Below, in pieces: positions 27,422 to 34,981 of a stretch of 64,000 nucleotides of DNA. The notes under the pieces are model-generated. The model saw only the letters and a list, made by a program, of their open reading frames with translations. It made no database searches and was not told the DNA's origin. The position numbers and the translations under genes were made by a program. The stretch comes from Pseudoduganella aquatica (lineage in GTDB: Bacteria > Pseudomonadota > Gammaproteobacteria > Burkholderiales > Burkholderiaceae_D). The number at the start of each line of letters is the position of its first letter. Position 1 is the stretch's first letter. The stretch spans positions 62,001 through 126,000 of the forward strand of contig NZ_WWCU01000017.1 of the NCBI RefSeq assembly GCF_009857595.1, given 5' to 3'.

Positions 27422-28435
27422 ATGAATACCGTTTTCAAAGAGCGATCCGAATCGGACACGTTACAGCGCTTGGCGCCGGCGGATCAAGTGAACAAAGGTG
27501 ATGGCGTGGCAGGCAAAGTGCAATTGCTGGCGGCCGAGGCGGCGCGGGGCGGTCCGCTTGCCTTGCCTCTGGATCTGATCGACGAGGATCCGGCGCAGCC
27601 CCGCACGAGGGACAACCCCGGTTTTTCCCCGAAGAGCCTGACCGAGCTCGCCGCCGCGATCAAGTTGCGTGGCGTGAAAACGCCCATTTCTGTGCGTCCC
27701 AACCCGGCCGCGCCAGGGCGCTACCTGATCAACCACGGCGCGCGCCGCTACCGCGCGTCACGCCTGGCGGGAATGGCCACCATCCCCGGTTTCATCGACG
27801 CCAACTACAATCTGGCCGACCAGGTGGTGGAGAACCTGCACCGCAACGAACTGACCGCGCGCGAGATCGCGGACTACATCGGCCGCGAAATGGCGAAGGG
27901 ATTGAGGAAGGGGGAAATCGCGCGGCAGATCAGCAAGTCGGCCGCCTTCGTGACGCAGCACGCGGCGTTGCTGGATCTGCCCGAAGCCGTCGCAGCGGCT
28001 TTCAGCGGCGGCCGCGTGCGGGACGTCACGCTGGTCAACGAACTGGTGTTCGTGCATCGCAAGGCGCCGGCCGATGTCGCGGCCTGGCTGTCGGACGAGA
28101 CGCAGGAAGTGACCCGGCGGTCGGTGCGCATGTTGCGCGCTTTCGTTGAACAGAAGAGCAGCTTGCGAAAAGGCGCCGAGGCGCCTAGCGGCCCCAGTCC
28201 GGAGGTGGTCATCGCTGGTGCGCCGAAGCACGGGAATGGTGACACGCACAACGACAAGCCGACATCCTGGGTGAACCCGGTGCTGGCGGTGCGGCATGAT
28301 GGCAGGGAGGGGCGCTTGCTGATACGGCGCCGTCCCACCGCCGTGGGCAAGGCATGGCTGCGCTATGACGACGATTGCGAACTGGCCGAAGTCGATTTGG
28401 CCGATGTCCAGTTGGTGGCGCTGATCGAAGGCTAA
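27422..28435 (+). CDS. korB: KorB, ParB-family transcriptional repressor/partition protein
   Basis: A 337-residue ParB-family protein closely resembling KorB of RK2. The N-terminal ParB domain has LIDEDPAQPRTRDNPGFSPKSL and INHGARRYRASRLAGM with the CTP-binding GARRYR box. The helix-turn-helix is near 155-175 (GEIARQISKSAAFVTQHAALLDLP). The C-terminal dimerisation domain has DGREGRLLIRRRPTAVGKAWLRY. It should bind TTTAGCNGCTAAA, three copies of which occur in the element. No IncC/ParA partner is seen beside it. Confidence 0.93.
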   Translation: MNTVFKERSESDTLQRLAPADQVNKGDGVAGKVQLLAAEAARGGPLALPLDLIDEDPAQPRTRDNPGFSPKSLTELAAAIKLRGVKTPISVRPNPAAPGRYLINHGARRYRASRLAGMATIPGFIDANYNLADQVVENLHRNELTAREIADYIGREMAKGLRKGEIARQISKSAAFVTQHAALLDLPEAVAAAFSGGRVRDVTLVNELVFVHRKAPADVAAWLSDETQEVTRRSVRMLRAFVEQKSSLRKGAEAPSGPSPEVVIAGAPKHGNGDTHNDKPTSWVNPVLAVRHDGREGRLLIRRRPTAVGKAWLRYDDDCELAEVDLADVQLVALIEG

Positions 28436-28489
28436 TCCCATGGACTTTTCCGGGCGCGATCCGGTACCGCCGATGCGCCGCGCAATGCG

Positions 28490-29698
28490 CTACCGGACCC
28501 GTCCCAGCACCGACAGGATGAAGGCGCCGTTAATGCCGGGATGGGCAAGCAAGGCCTCCAGCCGCTCGCCCACCGCGTCCGCTGGAAGCTGGAGCACGGC
28601 GGCAGCACGCACGGCCGCCGCATGCGCCTCCAGTACGTCGGCCGCAGTAATGTCGTAGCCGTAGCCCTGCGCGATAGCCTTGAGCGCTTCCATGGCCGCA
28701 TCCAATGCGAATTCAGGCTGGCGTTCGGCGAAATCGCGCGCCGCGCGCGCCAGCGTGCGCGGATCGGCCGGGCTGCGGCGTGCAAATTCGATGGCGAGCC
28801 CGTACTGCCCTGCGTCCTTGGCGGCGGCGAACCACTTTCCTTGCTGGCCTGGCTGGCTGGCGGCCAGATCGCGCAGAATGGTGTCGGCCGGCACGCCCGG
28901 ATACTTCTTGCGGACCGACCTGAATACCGCGAGATTGGTGCCGCCCTGGGCGGCAGCTATGGCATAGCGGGCATACGCCTCGTCCACCTGGCCGGCATTG
29001 AGCAGCGCACTTTCACAGAAGCTGGCGATGGCGCCCATCGGCGCGTTGAGGCCTTTGGATGCTTCGGCGTAGACAATCGCGTCCGCTACTTTTCCTTGCG
29101 CCAGCAGCGCTTTGGCGCCCCAGCGGTGATCGTGCCACCATTTGAACGGTGCCCGTTCCAGTAGCGCCAGCAATTCGTCGTGCCTGCGCGCGGCGTACAG
29201 GCAGGCCAGGCAGGCGGTGGTCTCCTTCAGATATCTCGTACGGGGCGCTCCGGGCTGCCAGGCCGCTTGAACCGGGGGCAGCATGATGTCCGCCCACTCC
29301 GAAGCCGTTTCCGGCGAACCGCACAGCTCGCCCCAGAACTCCGTCAAAGACTCCAGGTAAGGGACATCATCGTCCTCGACAGCAGCCCATAGGCGCTGCA
29401 GCCAGCGATGCCTGACCAAGCTTGTACTGGCGGCTGCGGCGATCAGCGGCACCAGCGTCTCGATGGCGCGGGACACCGCCGAACCTATGGCACCGGACGA
29501 GCTGTCCACCTGGCTGATCGCTGGCGAGAGCTTTTCCAATAGAATTACCGCCCCGTCGGCAGCGAGAAGCGGATCGGCCCGTGCGGCCGACTTGATTTCG
29601 GCCAGGGCTTCCTTCAGCCGCAGGATGGGGGTATCGGATTTCCAGCCGAAGGCGTTGCGGCGGAAGCGGGCGGCGAATTGCCATTGCGGAGAGGACAT
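28490..29698 (-). CDS. Unknown alpha-helical repeat-like ICE protein
   Basis: A 402-residue, largely helical protein with no named family that I recognise. It is rich in alternating Ala/Leu and aromatic residues that suggest TPR-like helical repeats, for example LACLYAARRHDELLALLERAPF and SALLNAGQVDEAYARYAIAAAQGG. No signal or membrane helix is seen. I start at the ATG at 29698. It is convergent with korB and divergent from kfrA, and its upstream region has a KfrA-type operator half. Confidence 0.65.
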   Translation of the reverse strand: MSSPQWQFAARFRRNAFGWKSDTPILRLKEALAEIKSAARADPLLAADGAVILLEKLSPAISQVDSSSGAIGSAVSRAIETLVPLIAAAASTSLVRHRWLQRLWAAVEDDDVPYLESLTEFWGELCGSPETASEWADIMLPPVQAAWQPGAPRTRYLKETTACLACLYAARRHDELLALLERAPFKWWHDHRWGAKALLAQGKVADAIVYAEASKGLNAPMGAIASFCESALLNAGQVDEAYARYAIAAAQGGTNLAVFRSVRKKYPGVPADTILRDLAASQPGQQGKWFAAAKDAGQYGLAIEFARRSPADPRTLARAARDFAERQPEFALDAAMEALKAIAQGYGYDITAADVLEAHAAAVRAAAVLQLPADAVGERLEALLAHPGINGAFILSVLGRVR

Positions 29699-29720
29699 GC
29701 GAGCCAAATGAGTAATAAGA

Positions 29721-29738
29721 ATAAGAATAATACTATTC
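29721..29738. promoter_or_regulatory. KfrA-type operator, left copy
   Basis: ATAAGAATAATACTATTC at 29721-29738 is an AT-rich inverted arrangement nearly identical to one arm of the palindrome at 29811-29838. It sits just upstream of the minus-strand gene, in the divergent spacer, and is probably bound by the KfrA-like protein. Confidence 0.6.
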
Positions 29739-29810
29739 CTGCCAGGCGGGTGGCCCCAGGTTTCCGGCGATCATAGGAATTGCCCGTACGTTTGATCTGC
29801 CTCAAGGTCG

Positions 29811-29838
29811 ATAAGAATAGTAGTCGTATTATTCTTAT
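29811..29838. promoter_or_regulatory. KfrA-type operator, right copy
   Basis: The arms ATAAGAATAGTA (29811-29822) and TATTATTCTTAT (29827-29838) form a near-perfect palindrome directly upstream of the kfrA-like start. KfrA of IncP plasmids represses its own promoter by binding a palindrome next to it, so this is the likely autoregulatory site. Confidence 0.7.
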
Positions 29839-29863
29839 TATGACTTCCACCGGAGCGGCGATC

Positions 29864-30661
29864 ATGAGACCTGCCAGCGACACCATGGAGCGCATCAGCG
29901 CGGCGGCGGATGAGCTGTTCGAGCAAAACGGACGCGCCACGTATCCCACCGTCGATGCGGTCCGGAAGGCGGCGCGCGTGAACATGAACGATGCCAACAG
30001 CGGCATGCGGGAGTGGCGGCGCAACCAGATGGCGCGCGCCGTCCCCGCAGCGGTGCAGGTGCCGGCGGCAATCACCGAGGTACAGGCGACGCTGGTGGCG
30101 CAAGTATGGCAAGTTGCGCAGGCCGTTGCCGGCGAATCGCTTGGCGCTGCACAGGCCGCTTGGAACGCCGAGCGTAATCAGCTTGAAACGCTGAACAAGG
30201 AAATGGCCGATGCCTTCGAAGCGCAGGCGGCAGAGCTTGAGGGCCTACGCAGCGGGATGCGTGCCGCCGCAGACCAAGCCGAAAGCGCGGCCGCTACCGG
30301 CAAGGCGTTGCAGGGCGAGATTGACCGCCTGCGCGCGCGTCTGGCCGCCTCAGAGTCAGATGCGCGTCGCGACGCTGCGCGAATGGAAGAAGTGGAGCGA
30401 CGCGCCAGTGAGCTGCGCCGCGAACTCGATCATGCCCACCAAGAGCTGGCCGCAGCCCACGCCGGCGGCCGCGAGGCGATGCGAGCCCATGCTTTGGAGC
30501 TGGCAGCCGTGCGGGCCGACGCGCGGCAGGCAGAAGCGGTGCTGCGCGGGGAGCTGGACGTCTCCCGACAGCAACAGCTGGAATTGATGCAGATCGTGTC
30601 CGCCGCAGCGGTGCCTGTGATCCCGGGTGATGCCCGCTACAATGTGAAGGAAGGCCCATGA
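29864..30661 (+). CDS. KfrA-like DNA-binding coiled-coil protein
   Basis: A 265-residue protein with the KfrA layout: an N-terminal DNA-binding domain (RISAAADELFEQNGRATYPTVDAVRKAARVNMNDANSGMREWRR) and a long alanine-rich coiled coil over most of the rest (LETLNKEMADAFEAQAAELEGL and similar heptads). I choose the ATG at 29864 because GGAG lies about nine bases upstream; an ATG at 29840 is possible. KfrA proteins are nucleoid-like, autoregulated stability proteins of IncP plasmids. The operator palindrome lies directly before it. Confidence 0.85.
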   Translation: MRPASDTMERISAAADELFEQNGRATYPTVDAVRKAARVNMNDANSGMREWRRNQMARAVPAAVQVPAAITEVQATLVAQVWQVAQAVAGESLGAAQAAWNAERNQLETLNKEMADAFEAQAAELEGLRSGMRAAADQAESAAATGKALQGEIDRLRARLAASESDARRDAARMEEVERRASELRRELDHAHQELAAAHAGGREAMRAHALELAAVRADARQAEAVLRGELDVSRQQQLELMQIVSAAAVPVIPGDARYNVKEGP

Positions 30662-30686
30662 CGGTCCCAAAGCGGAGAGGCGGCTG

Positions 30687-31031
30687 ATGAAGCAGCGCAT
30701 ACTGGTGATGAACGGACAGCGCCTCGTCCAAAGCGAATACGACAACGAATGGGTGACGACGAAAGTCGGCAAGGCCGGCCAGATCCCGCCTGGCATTTAC
30801 AACATCAGCGGGGCGGTTGCAGCCAGCAAGGATAAGACCTACGATGGTGTCGTGCTACACACGGATCATGAGCATGTCTATCAGCAAGTTGGCCAAACCT
30901 GCGTGCGGCATTCCTCACACGACTTTCCGAAAAGTCCGTCCGTGGGCGCCAATATCGCGGTTCGGTATGACGCGGACCGTGCCTTCGCCAGCGAGGCTGC
31001 GATTAAGCAGAGCAAGGGCGTTAAGCGCTGA
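30687..31031 (+). CDS. KfrB/TraO-like protein
   Basis: A 114-residue protein that matches my recollection of IncP KfrB/TraO-type proteins: RILVMNGQRLVQ, PPGIYNISGA, TYDGVVLHTDHEHVYQQVGQTCVRHS and SVGANIAVRYDADR. The function is unknown; family members accompany kfrA or tra genes. It starts 25 bases after kfrA and is convergent with the following minus-strand pair, suggesting co-transcription with kfrA. Confidence 0.65.
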   Translation: MKQRILVMNGQRLVQSEYDNEWVTTKVGKAGQIPPGIYNISGAVAASKDKTYDGVVLHTDHEHVYQQVGQTCVRHSSHDFPKSPSVGANIAVRYDADRAFASEAAIKQSKGVKR

Positions 31032-31056
31032 CGAGCGCCTTCGTCGGCCATTGGCT

Positions 31057-31803
31057 TTACGTAATAGGTATAGACTTTCCACTGTCAGCTAGTGTGCGCT
31101 CGACGGCGCGTTCCATAGCATCGAGGAATGCAAGATTGGCCCGCTCCGCGACGTGACGCAAGTTCCACAATCCGCTCTCGCGGATCTCTTGGCGAACGCT
31201 GTGTCCCCCCAGCCAGGCGGCGCTTGGCGCGTTAAGCGGATTCAAATTATTCGACAATAGCGCGATGGCGCCGCGCTCGATGATTGAGCGCTCGCTAGCC
31301 GGCCCTGCTTCGTCCGGAACGTCGAGCCAGAGGACGGACATTGCGCCGATCAGCATTGATACGCGGCGTTCGAGCGCGGTCTCTGCCGCTTTCGCGCTGT
31401 CGCTTTCCCTAAGAGCCTTAGGAGCAACGGACCCGACGCCCCATGTGGTCAGCGTCTGGGAGTCCCTATGAAGCAAGGCATTACCGACGTGAAGGCGGAA
31501 GATGGAGCCTCTGTGGTTTCCGCTTCCAGATTTTGCTCCCAAGTGAGCCCGAAGCCGAGCGCGCAGCGTCGATTTCGAACCAGCGCTGACGGCGTGGGTG
31601 CCGATACGCGTGACACGAGGCGACGCGGCCGTGCCAGGTGCGACCATTTCGCCTGACTCGCGGAAAAAGTATACGCCGCGCTTGGGCAGGGAGTTGACCG
31701 CGATGACCGAGGCCAAGCTGGTGCCTTGGAACGGCAACGCTTCCAGTGCAGAGAGGAGAGCGTAAAAGCGGGCGGTTTCTCGCCCGATGGTTGAGCTGCT
31801 CAC
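31057..31803 (-). CDS. GIY-YIG-like nuclease-domain protein (cargo)
   Basis: A 248-residue protein with a GIY-YIG-like core near residues 43-108: GVYFF, then RIGTHAV (in place of YIG), RARLRAHLG and NHRGSIFRLHVGNALL. GIY-YIG enzymes cut nucleic acids; a glutamate needed for metal binding is not clearly placeable. The start is a GTG at 31803 overlapping the upstream stop (GTGA), so it is translated together with the 31800-32540 gene. It is not an IncP backbone gene, so it is cargo, possibly defence or regulation. Confidence 0.55.
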   Translation of the reverse strand: MSSSTIGRETARFYALLSALEALPFQGTSLASVIAVNSLPKRGVYFFRESGEMVAPGTAASPRVTRIGTHAVSAGSKSTLRARLRAHLGAKSGSGNHRGSIFRLHVGNALLHRDSQTLTTWGVGSVAPKALRESDSAKAAETALERRVSMLIGAMSVLWLDVPDEAGPASERSIIERGAIALLSNNLNPLNAPSAAWLGGHSVRQEIRESGLWNLRHVAERANLAFLDAMERAVERTLADSGKSIPIT

Positions 31804-32540
31804 AGTGAGCGCTCCAGTGTCATACCCTGAGCAAAGAACGGCGATACGTCGGCGCCGGCCAACTGCGCAGCCAACAACGCGCCGTGGCGAGACGGGGTCT
31901 CGCGCGTGCTTCCGTCGACGACATGGTACTGCACAGCTTTGGTCAGGCGGCCGCTGGCAAGAAGTGGCAGCGCGGCCTTTCTTGCGACCTTAAAGTAGGC
32001 GGTCGAAGTGCCGACGTAAAGGGCGACGCGGCGAATGTCATTAAGCTCGGCAAAGGCGGCGAGAAATTGTGGAAAGGCTGTTGACCAAGGTCTGGCAGGC
32101 GCGTCGGACATCATGAGGTTGTAGTCCTGGATGGGGCTTAGCGGATGAAGCGGACCGTATAGCGCTGAGAGGATCAGCACGCGCGGCCCTTCGGTAGACG
32201 ACACTGCCTCGCGAATGCTAGCTTTGAGTCCTTTAGCCCTATACAGCAGTCCTTGATAGCGATCCAACGCTGGCATTGCTAATCCGGCGCCAGCCACGGA
32301 GCCAAAGTCCGCGCCATCAGTGATTGAAATGTTCTTCAGGTATTTGTCTGCCGTGAATTTCGGAGCGCGACGAACGTAGTGAAGAATTTCCGATCTGGCT
32401 TTCAATGCCAAGCGATAGGCAGAGGGAGTTGATAGATCTCTGAGCGGATCAAGCTCTGCCACATTCATTCGGCCACCAGCGGATTTGGCCGCGCAGCATG
32501 GGACTATTAGCAATGTGGAGCGATCAAACTCTTCAAGCAT
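31800..32540 (-). CDS. YaaA/DUF6884-like protein (cargo)
   Basis: A 246-residue protein whose motifs weakly resemble the YaaA/DUF6884 superfamily: LLIVPCCAAKSAGG near 10-23 (compare the PCSxxK start of these families), ILSALYGPLHPLSPIQDYNLMM and a late VALYVGTSTAYFKVA. YaaA-type proteins are linked to oxidative stress and nucleic-acid binding. The ATG at 32540 was chosen because GAGGAAT precedes it. It is downstream of traM in the same direction and coupled to the GIY-YIG-like gene. The assignment is tentative. Confidence 0.5.
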   Translation of the reverse strand: MLEEFDRSTLLIVPCCAAKSAGGRMNVAELDPLRDLSTPSAYRLALKARSEILHYVRRAPKFTADKYLKNISITDGADFGSVAGAGLAMPALDRYQGLLYRAKGLKASIREAVSSTEGPRVLILSALYGPLHPLSPIQDYNLMMSDAPARPWSTAFPQFLAAFAELNDIRRVALYVGTSTAYFKVARKAALPLLASGRLTKAVQYHVVDGSTRETPSRHGALLAAQLAGADVSPFFAQGMTLERSL

Positions 32541-32676
32541 ATATTCCTCGGCATTTTCATGGGCAAAACGCGGGAGCGCGCTTCCCAATAGATTCTAGCA
32601 TCTCGGCCGCTCTGCCCTGAACCGCCACATGCGTCGTAGGCATTCCTGAGCCAGGACCTCTATAAAGCTGAGTTTG

Positions 32677-33111
32677 CTACTTTAGAAGCCAGACCGAGAT
32701 GACGACGGCAAATATTGTCATGCAGGACGCTGCTAGGTTGAGCAGGGCGGTGCGCCGCGCCTCGTGGGCGTGGCTAGCCATGGAGGAAAACGCGCGTTCC
32801 AACTCCGATTTTAGTAGCGAAGTTGTGGCGTGCGCGCCATCGCGAAGGATCTGATCCATCGCGCTCTTGCTGGCAGCCAGGGCCGCATTGACAACGCGTT
32901 CGGCCTTATCCTTCGCATCGGCCTTCCAGCGCAGCGAGACCGCCTCCAGTTCTTCCTTGAATTGGTCGAGCTGCGCTTGCTGGGCGGCGGCGCTGTCCTG
33001 GAGCAGCCGGTTGTTGATGGTCTGCAGGACGAGAATGGGATCGTCACGCGCCACGGCGATGCCGTGCTTCGAGGCGATTTCCCGGATCAGTTCTTCGATT
33101 TGGTCGGACAT
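32677..33111 (-). CDS. traM: TraM-like conjugal transfer protein
   Basis: A 144-residue protein like TraM of IncP plasmids: MSDQIEELIREIASKHGIAVARDDPILVLQTINNRLLQDSAAAQQ opens it, a coiled helical middle follows and one membrane helix lies at the C-terminus (TALLNLAASCMTIFAVVISVWLLK). Its exact role in transfer is unclear. The ATG overlaps the traL stop (ATGA), so traK-traL-traM form one coupled unit leading away from oriT. Confidence 0.88.
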   Translation of the reverse strand: MSDQIEELIREIASKHGIAVARDDPILVLQTINNRLLQDSAAAQQAQLDQFKEELEAVSLRWKADAKDKAERVVNAALAASKSAMDQILRDGAHATTSLLKSELERAFSSMASHAHEARRTALLNLAASCMTIFAVVISVWLLK

Positions 33112-33836
33112 CAGATCACCGCCGTGTGGTCGAGTTGGTTGAACAATAGGCCCTTGATGATTTTGAGCCTTTGCCGCGTCATGATGGTGAGCGAGCTCAA
33201 AGCAAGTGCTTCATCGAAGGTCAATCTTGCCTGCAGCATGTCGCCAAGGTCGCGGCCGTAGGTCTCGTCCTTCAGCTGCGGAATGCGCGCGATGGCGGAA
33301 ACACGGTCTCTGTTCGCGATATACGCTTTCATGTGCTCGAAGCCTTTCCCCTCGTGCTCGATTGGGCCCCAGTAGGGATTAAGCCAGGCGACGAAGATGG
33401 TCTCCTTGGGAAACTGGCTAGTGAGGTGAGCGAACCCACTGACTGTATCGAGCAGCGCCTGGCCGCCGGTGATGACCGTGTGGACCACCAGCTCGTGTCC
33501 CATTTCAGCCAGCAGGGAAGGGACCTGATTGCTGATCAGGTAATGCGACAGCGGCACGAACGAGCTGGCGCCGCTGTCGATGACGGCCGCACTGGATAGC
33601 GACGCCAGCAGCTCGATCAAGGCATCAAATTTTCTGGAATTGATCTCGTCATCTTCCATGATCTGCAAGCGCTGCACGTCCAGCGCCTGATAGCCGTGGA
33701 AGGTGGCGTTGACTGGGTCGATGTCGACGCACAGCGGCCGCGTACCCTTGCTGGCGAGGTATTGGGCGACGACTGTAGCGACGACGGATTTTCCAACGCC
33801 GCCTTTCCCTTGCAGTGTTATGTGGATTCTGGCCAT
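33111..33836 (-). CDS. traL: TraL, ParA/MinD-like ATPase
   Basis: A 241-residue deviant Walker ATPase: the P-loop LQGKGGVGKSVVATVVAQYL near residue 8 carries the second lysine typical of ParA/MinD. It matches TraL of IncP plasmids in size and position between traK and traM. It may help localise relaxosome or transfer components. The ATG overlaps the traK stop (TGATG) and AGGAG lies upstream. Confidence 0.88.
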   Translation of the reverse strand: MARIHITLQGKGGVGKSVVATVVAQYLASKGTRPLCVDIDPVNATFHGYQALDVQRLQIMEDDEINSRKFDALIELLASLSSAAVIDSGASSFVPLSHYLISNQVPSLLAEMGHELVVHTVITGGQALLDTVSGFAHLTSQFPKETIFVAWLNPYWGPIEHEGKGFEHMKAYIANRDRVSAIARIPQLKDETYGRDLGDMLQARLTFDEALALSSLTIMTRQRLKIIKGLLFNQLDHTAVI

Positions 33837-34192
33837 CACAGTAACTCCTCTTTCTTGGGTTTCGGATTGAAGACGAAGCCGGCCGGTTTTGCTGGCCGGT
33901 CATTGTGTTCTGATACCGCCGCAGTTTTGGTCGACGGAGCTGGTTGTGAACTCGCGGCGTCATCAGATTGGTTGAGGAATTTCCGCACGTAGCGTAGGAA
34001 TGCCGTGTAGCTGACGGCGATGCGCTTCGACTCACGCAGGTTGGACCACACGGTCTTGGCCGCGTATCCGGCATCGAGTGCGGCGCGCACGTCGTCGCGC
34101 ACGGCCAGGAAGGCGACAAGATTCTTGTCGCGCGTTGTCGCGGCGCGCTGCCTGACCCAGTCGCCCAGCTGATCCGGATAGTTCTTGCCCAT
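33836..34192 (-). CDS. traK: TraK, oriT-binding relaxosome protein
   Basis: A 118-residue basic protein resembling TraK of RK2 (MGKNYPDQLGDWVRQRAATTRDKNLVAFLAVRDDVRAALDAGY, then RIAVSYTAFLRYVRKFL). TraK binds and bends oriT DNA to help form the relaxosome. The ATG at 34192 gives the family length; the frame upstream of it has no match. It faces away from oriT, and the repeat array at 34218-34326 lies just upstream. Confidence 0.85.
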   Translation of the reverse strand: MGKNYPDQLGDWVRQRAATTRDKNLVAFLAVRDDVRAALDAGYAAKTVWSNLRESKRIAVSYTAFLRYVRKFLNQSDDAASSQPAPSTKTAAVSEHNDRPAKPAGFVFNPKPKKEELL

Positions 34193-34217
34193 GCTGATCT
34201 CTTGCCGATATTTGAAC

Positions 34218-34326
34218 GCCACAGAAACGCAACTGCAGTGCGATTTTCTCGCCACTGAGCGCCACCGCGTGCCACTAAACGCAACCGAATCGCCACTAAT
34301 CGCGATTGCCTCGCCACTTTCCGCAT
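34218..34326. repeat. Phased GCCACT repeats beside oriT (likely TraK binding region)
   Basis: GCCACT occurs at 34251, 34271, 34292 and 34312, spaced 20, 21 and 20 bases, with a GCCACA at 34218. Each is followed by an AA- or TT-containing spacer and a CGC. Spacing of two helical turns suits protein binding on one DNA face and bending. In RK2, TraK binds an intrinsically bent part of oriT beside traK, which is where this array lies. Confidence 0.65.
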
Positions 34327-34431
34327 TTCGTTATATTGGCCCTTCCAGTTGCGTTCAATTTGACATTTCGCAAAGGTTAAATCGAAAGTCCGGGCGCACA
34401 ATTTCGTGGCGTAATAGCCCCGCGAACGCGG

Positions 34432-34535
34432 GCAGGATATGTGAAGTTAGCTAACCGGCGGGCCGGTTACCTATCTTCACTTCCCTTATTCGCGCCTGCG
34501 GCGCTCAACGGGAACCTGCTCTGCGAGGCCAGGCG
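34432..34535 (-). other. oriT: Origin of transfer (oriT), IncP/RK2 type, with nic site
   Basis: The stretch shares with RK2 oriT the blocks GGGCAGGATA, GTGAAG, CTTCAC, CCCTTATTCGC, GCTCAACGGGAA and CCTGCTCTGCGAGGC in the same order, as I recall that sequence. The nic motif ATCCTG|C is on the minus strand, with the predicted cut between 34433 and 34432. It lies in the traK-traJ spacer as in RK2. This is where TraI should nick and start strand transfer. Confidence 0.88.
34441..34480. promoter_or_regulatory. TraJ-binding inverted repeat of oriT
   Basis: TAACCGGC at 34452-34459 and GCCGGTTA at 34462-34469 form a perfect inverted repeat. Outer bases GTGAAG (34441) and CTTCAC (34475-34480) extend it to about 19-base arms with two mismatches. 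It sits directly next to the nic site. In RK2 the TraJ protein binds an inverted repeat in this position and recruits TraI. Confidence 0.75.
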
Positions 34536-34575
34536 GCTGCCGCCGCCAAATGCGCGAACCAGAGGAGTGGACGCC

Positions 34576-34956
34576 ATGGACCCGAACAGCAAACCGCCAA
34601 CAAGGAAGTCGCACCAACTGCGCGTGCCCGTCATGCCGGAGGAGGCATTGGAGATCCGCAGGCTGGCAACTACAGCGGGCCTGCCCGTCGCGGCCTACCT
34701 GCGCAGCGTCGGCCTGGGCTACCGGCTGCACGGCATCCTCGACCACCAGCGAGTGGAGGAACTGGCGCGCATCAACGGCGACCTCGGCCGTTTGGGAGGC
34801 TTGCTCAAGCTGTGGCTCACCGACGATCCTCGCACGGTCAAATTCGGCGAGACAACGATACTTGCCGTGCTGTCCAAGATCGAAGACTCGCAACGAGAGA
34901 TGCAGCGGATCATGCGCGAAGTGGTCCTTCCCGTTGCCGGGCGCAAGCATCTTTAG
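34576..34956 (+). CDS. traJ: TraJ, oriT-recognition protein
   Basis: A 126-residue protein of the TraJ/MobC-like ribbon-helix-helix type: SHQLRVPVMPEEALEIRRLATTAGLPVAAYLRSVGLGY and a helical C-terminus (ARINGDLGRLGGLLKLWLTDD) typical of relaxosome accessory proteins. It should bind oriT and recruit TraI. The ATG at 34576 has AGAGGAG upstream. A KorB operator overlaps its stop codon. Confidence 0.9.
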   Translation: MDPNSKPPTRKSHQLRVPVMPEEALEIRRLATTAGLPVAAYLRSVGLGYRLHGILDHQRVEELARINGDLGRLGGLLKLWLTDDPRTVKFGETTILAVLSKIEDSQREMQRIMREVVLPVAGRKHL

Positions 34957-34964
34957 CGGCTAAA
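34952..34964. promoter_or_regulatory. KorB operator (OB-type), copy 2
   Basis: TTTAGCGGCTAAA exactly matches the IncP KorB operator and overlaps the traJ stop codon, 17 bases before traI. Bound KorB here would repress or block elongation into the traI-traG-traF-traC genes. Confidence 0.85.
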
Positions 34965-34981
34965 GCGGAATAGGGGCGGCC

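Noticed and set aside
32241..32260. TTTAGCCC and TTAGCGG strings in the cargo cassette as further KorB operators
   Set aside because: They lack the second half of the palindrome and lie inside coding sequence.
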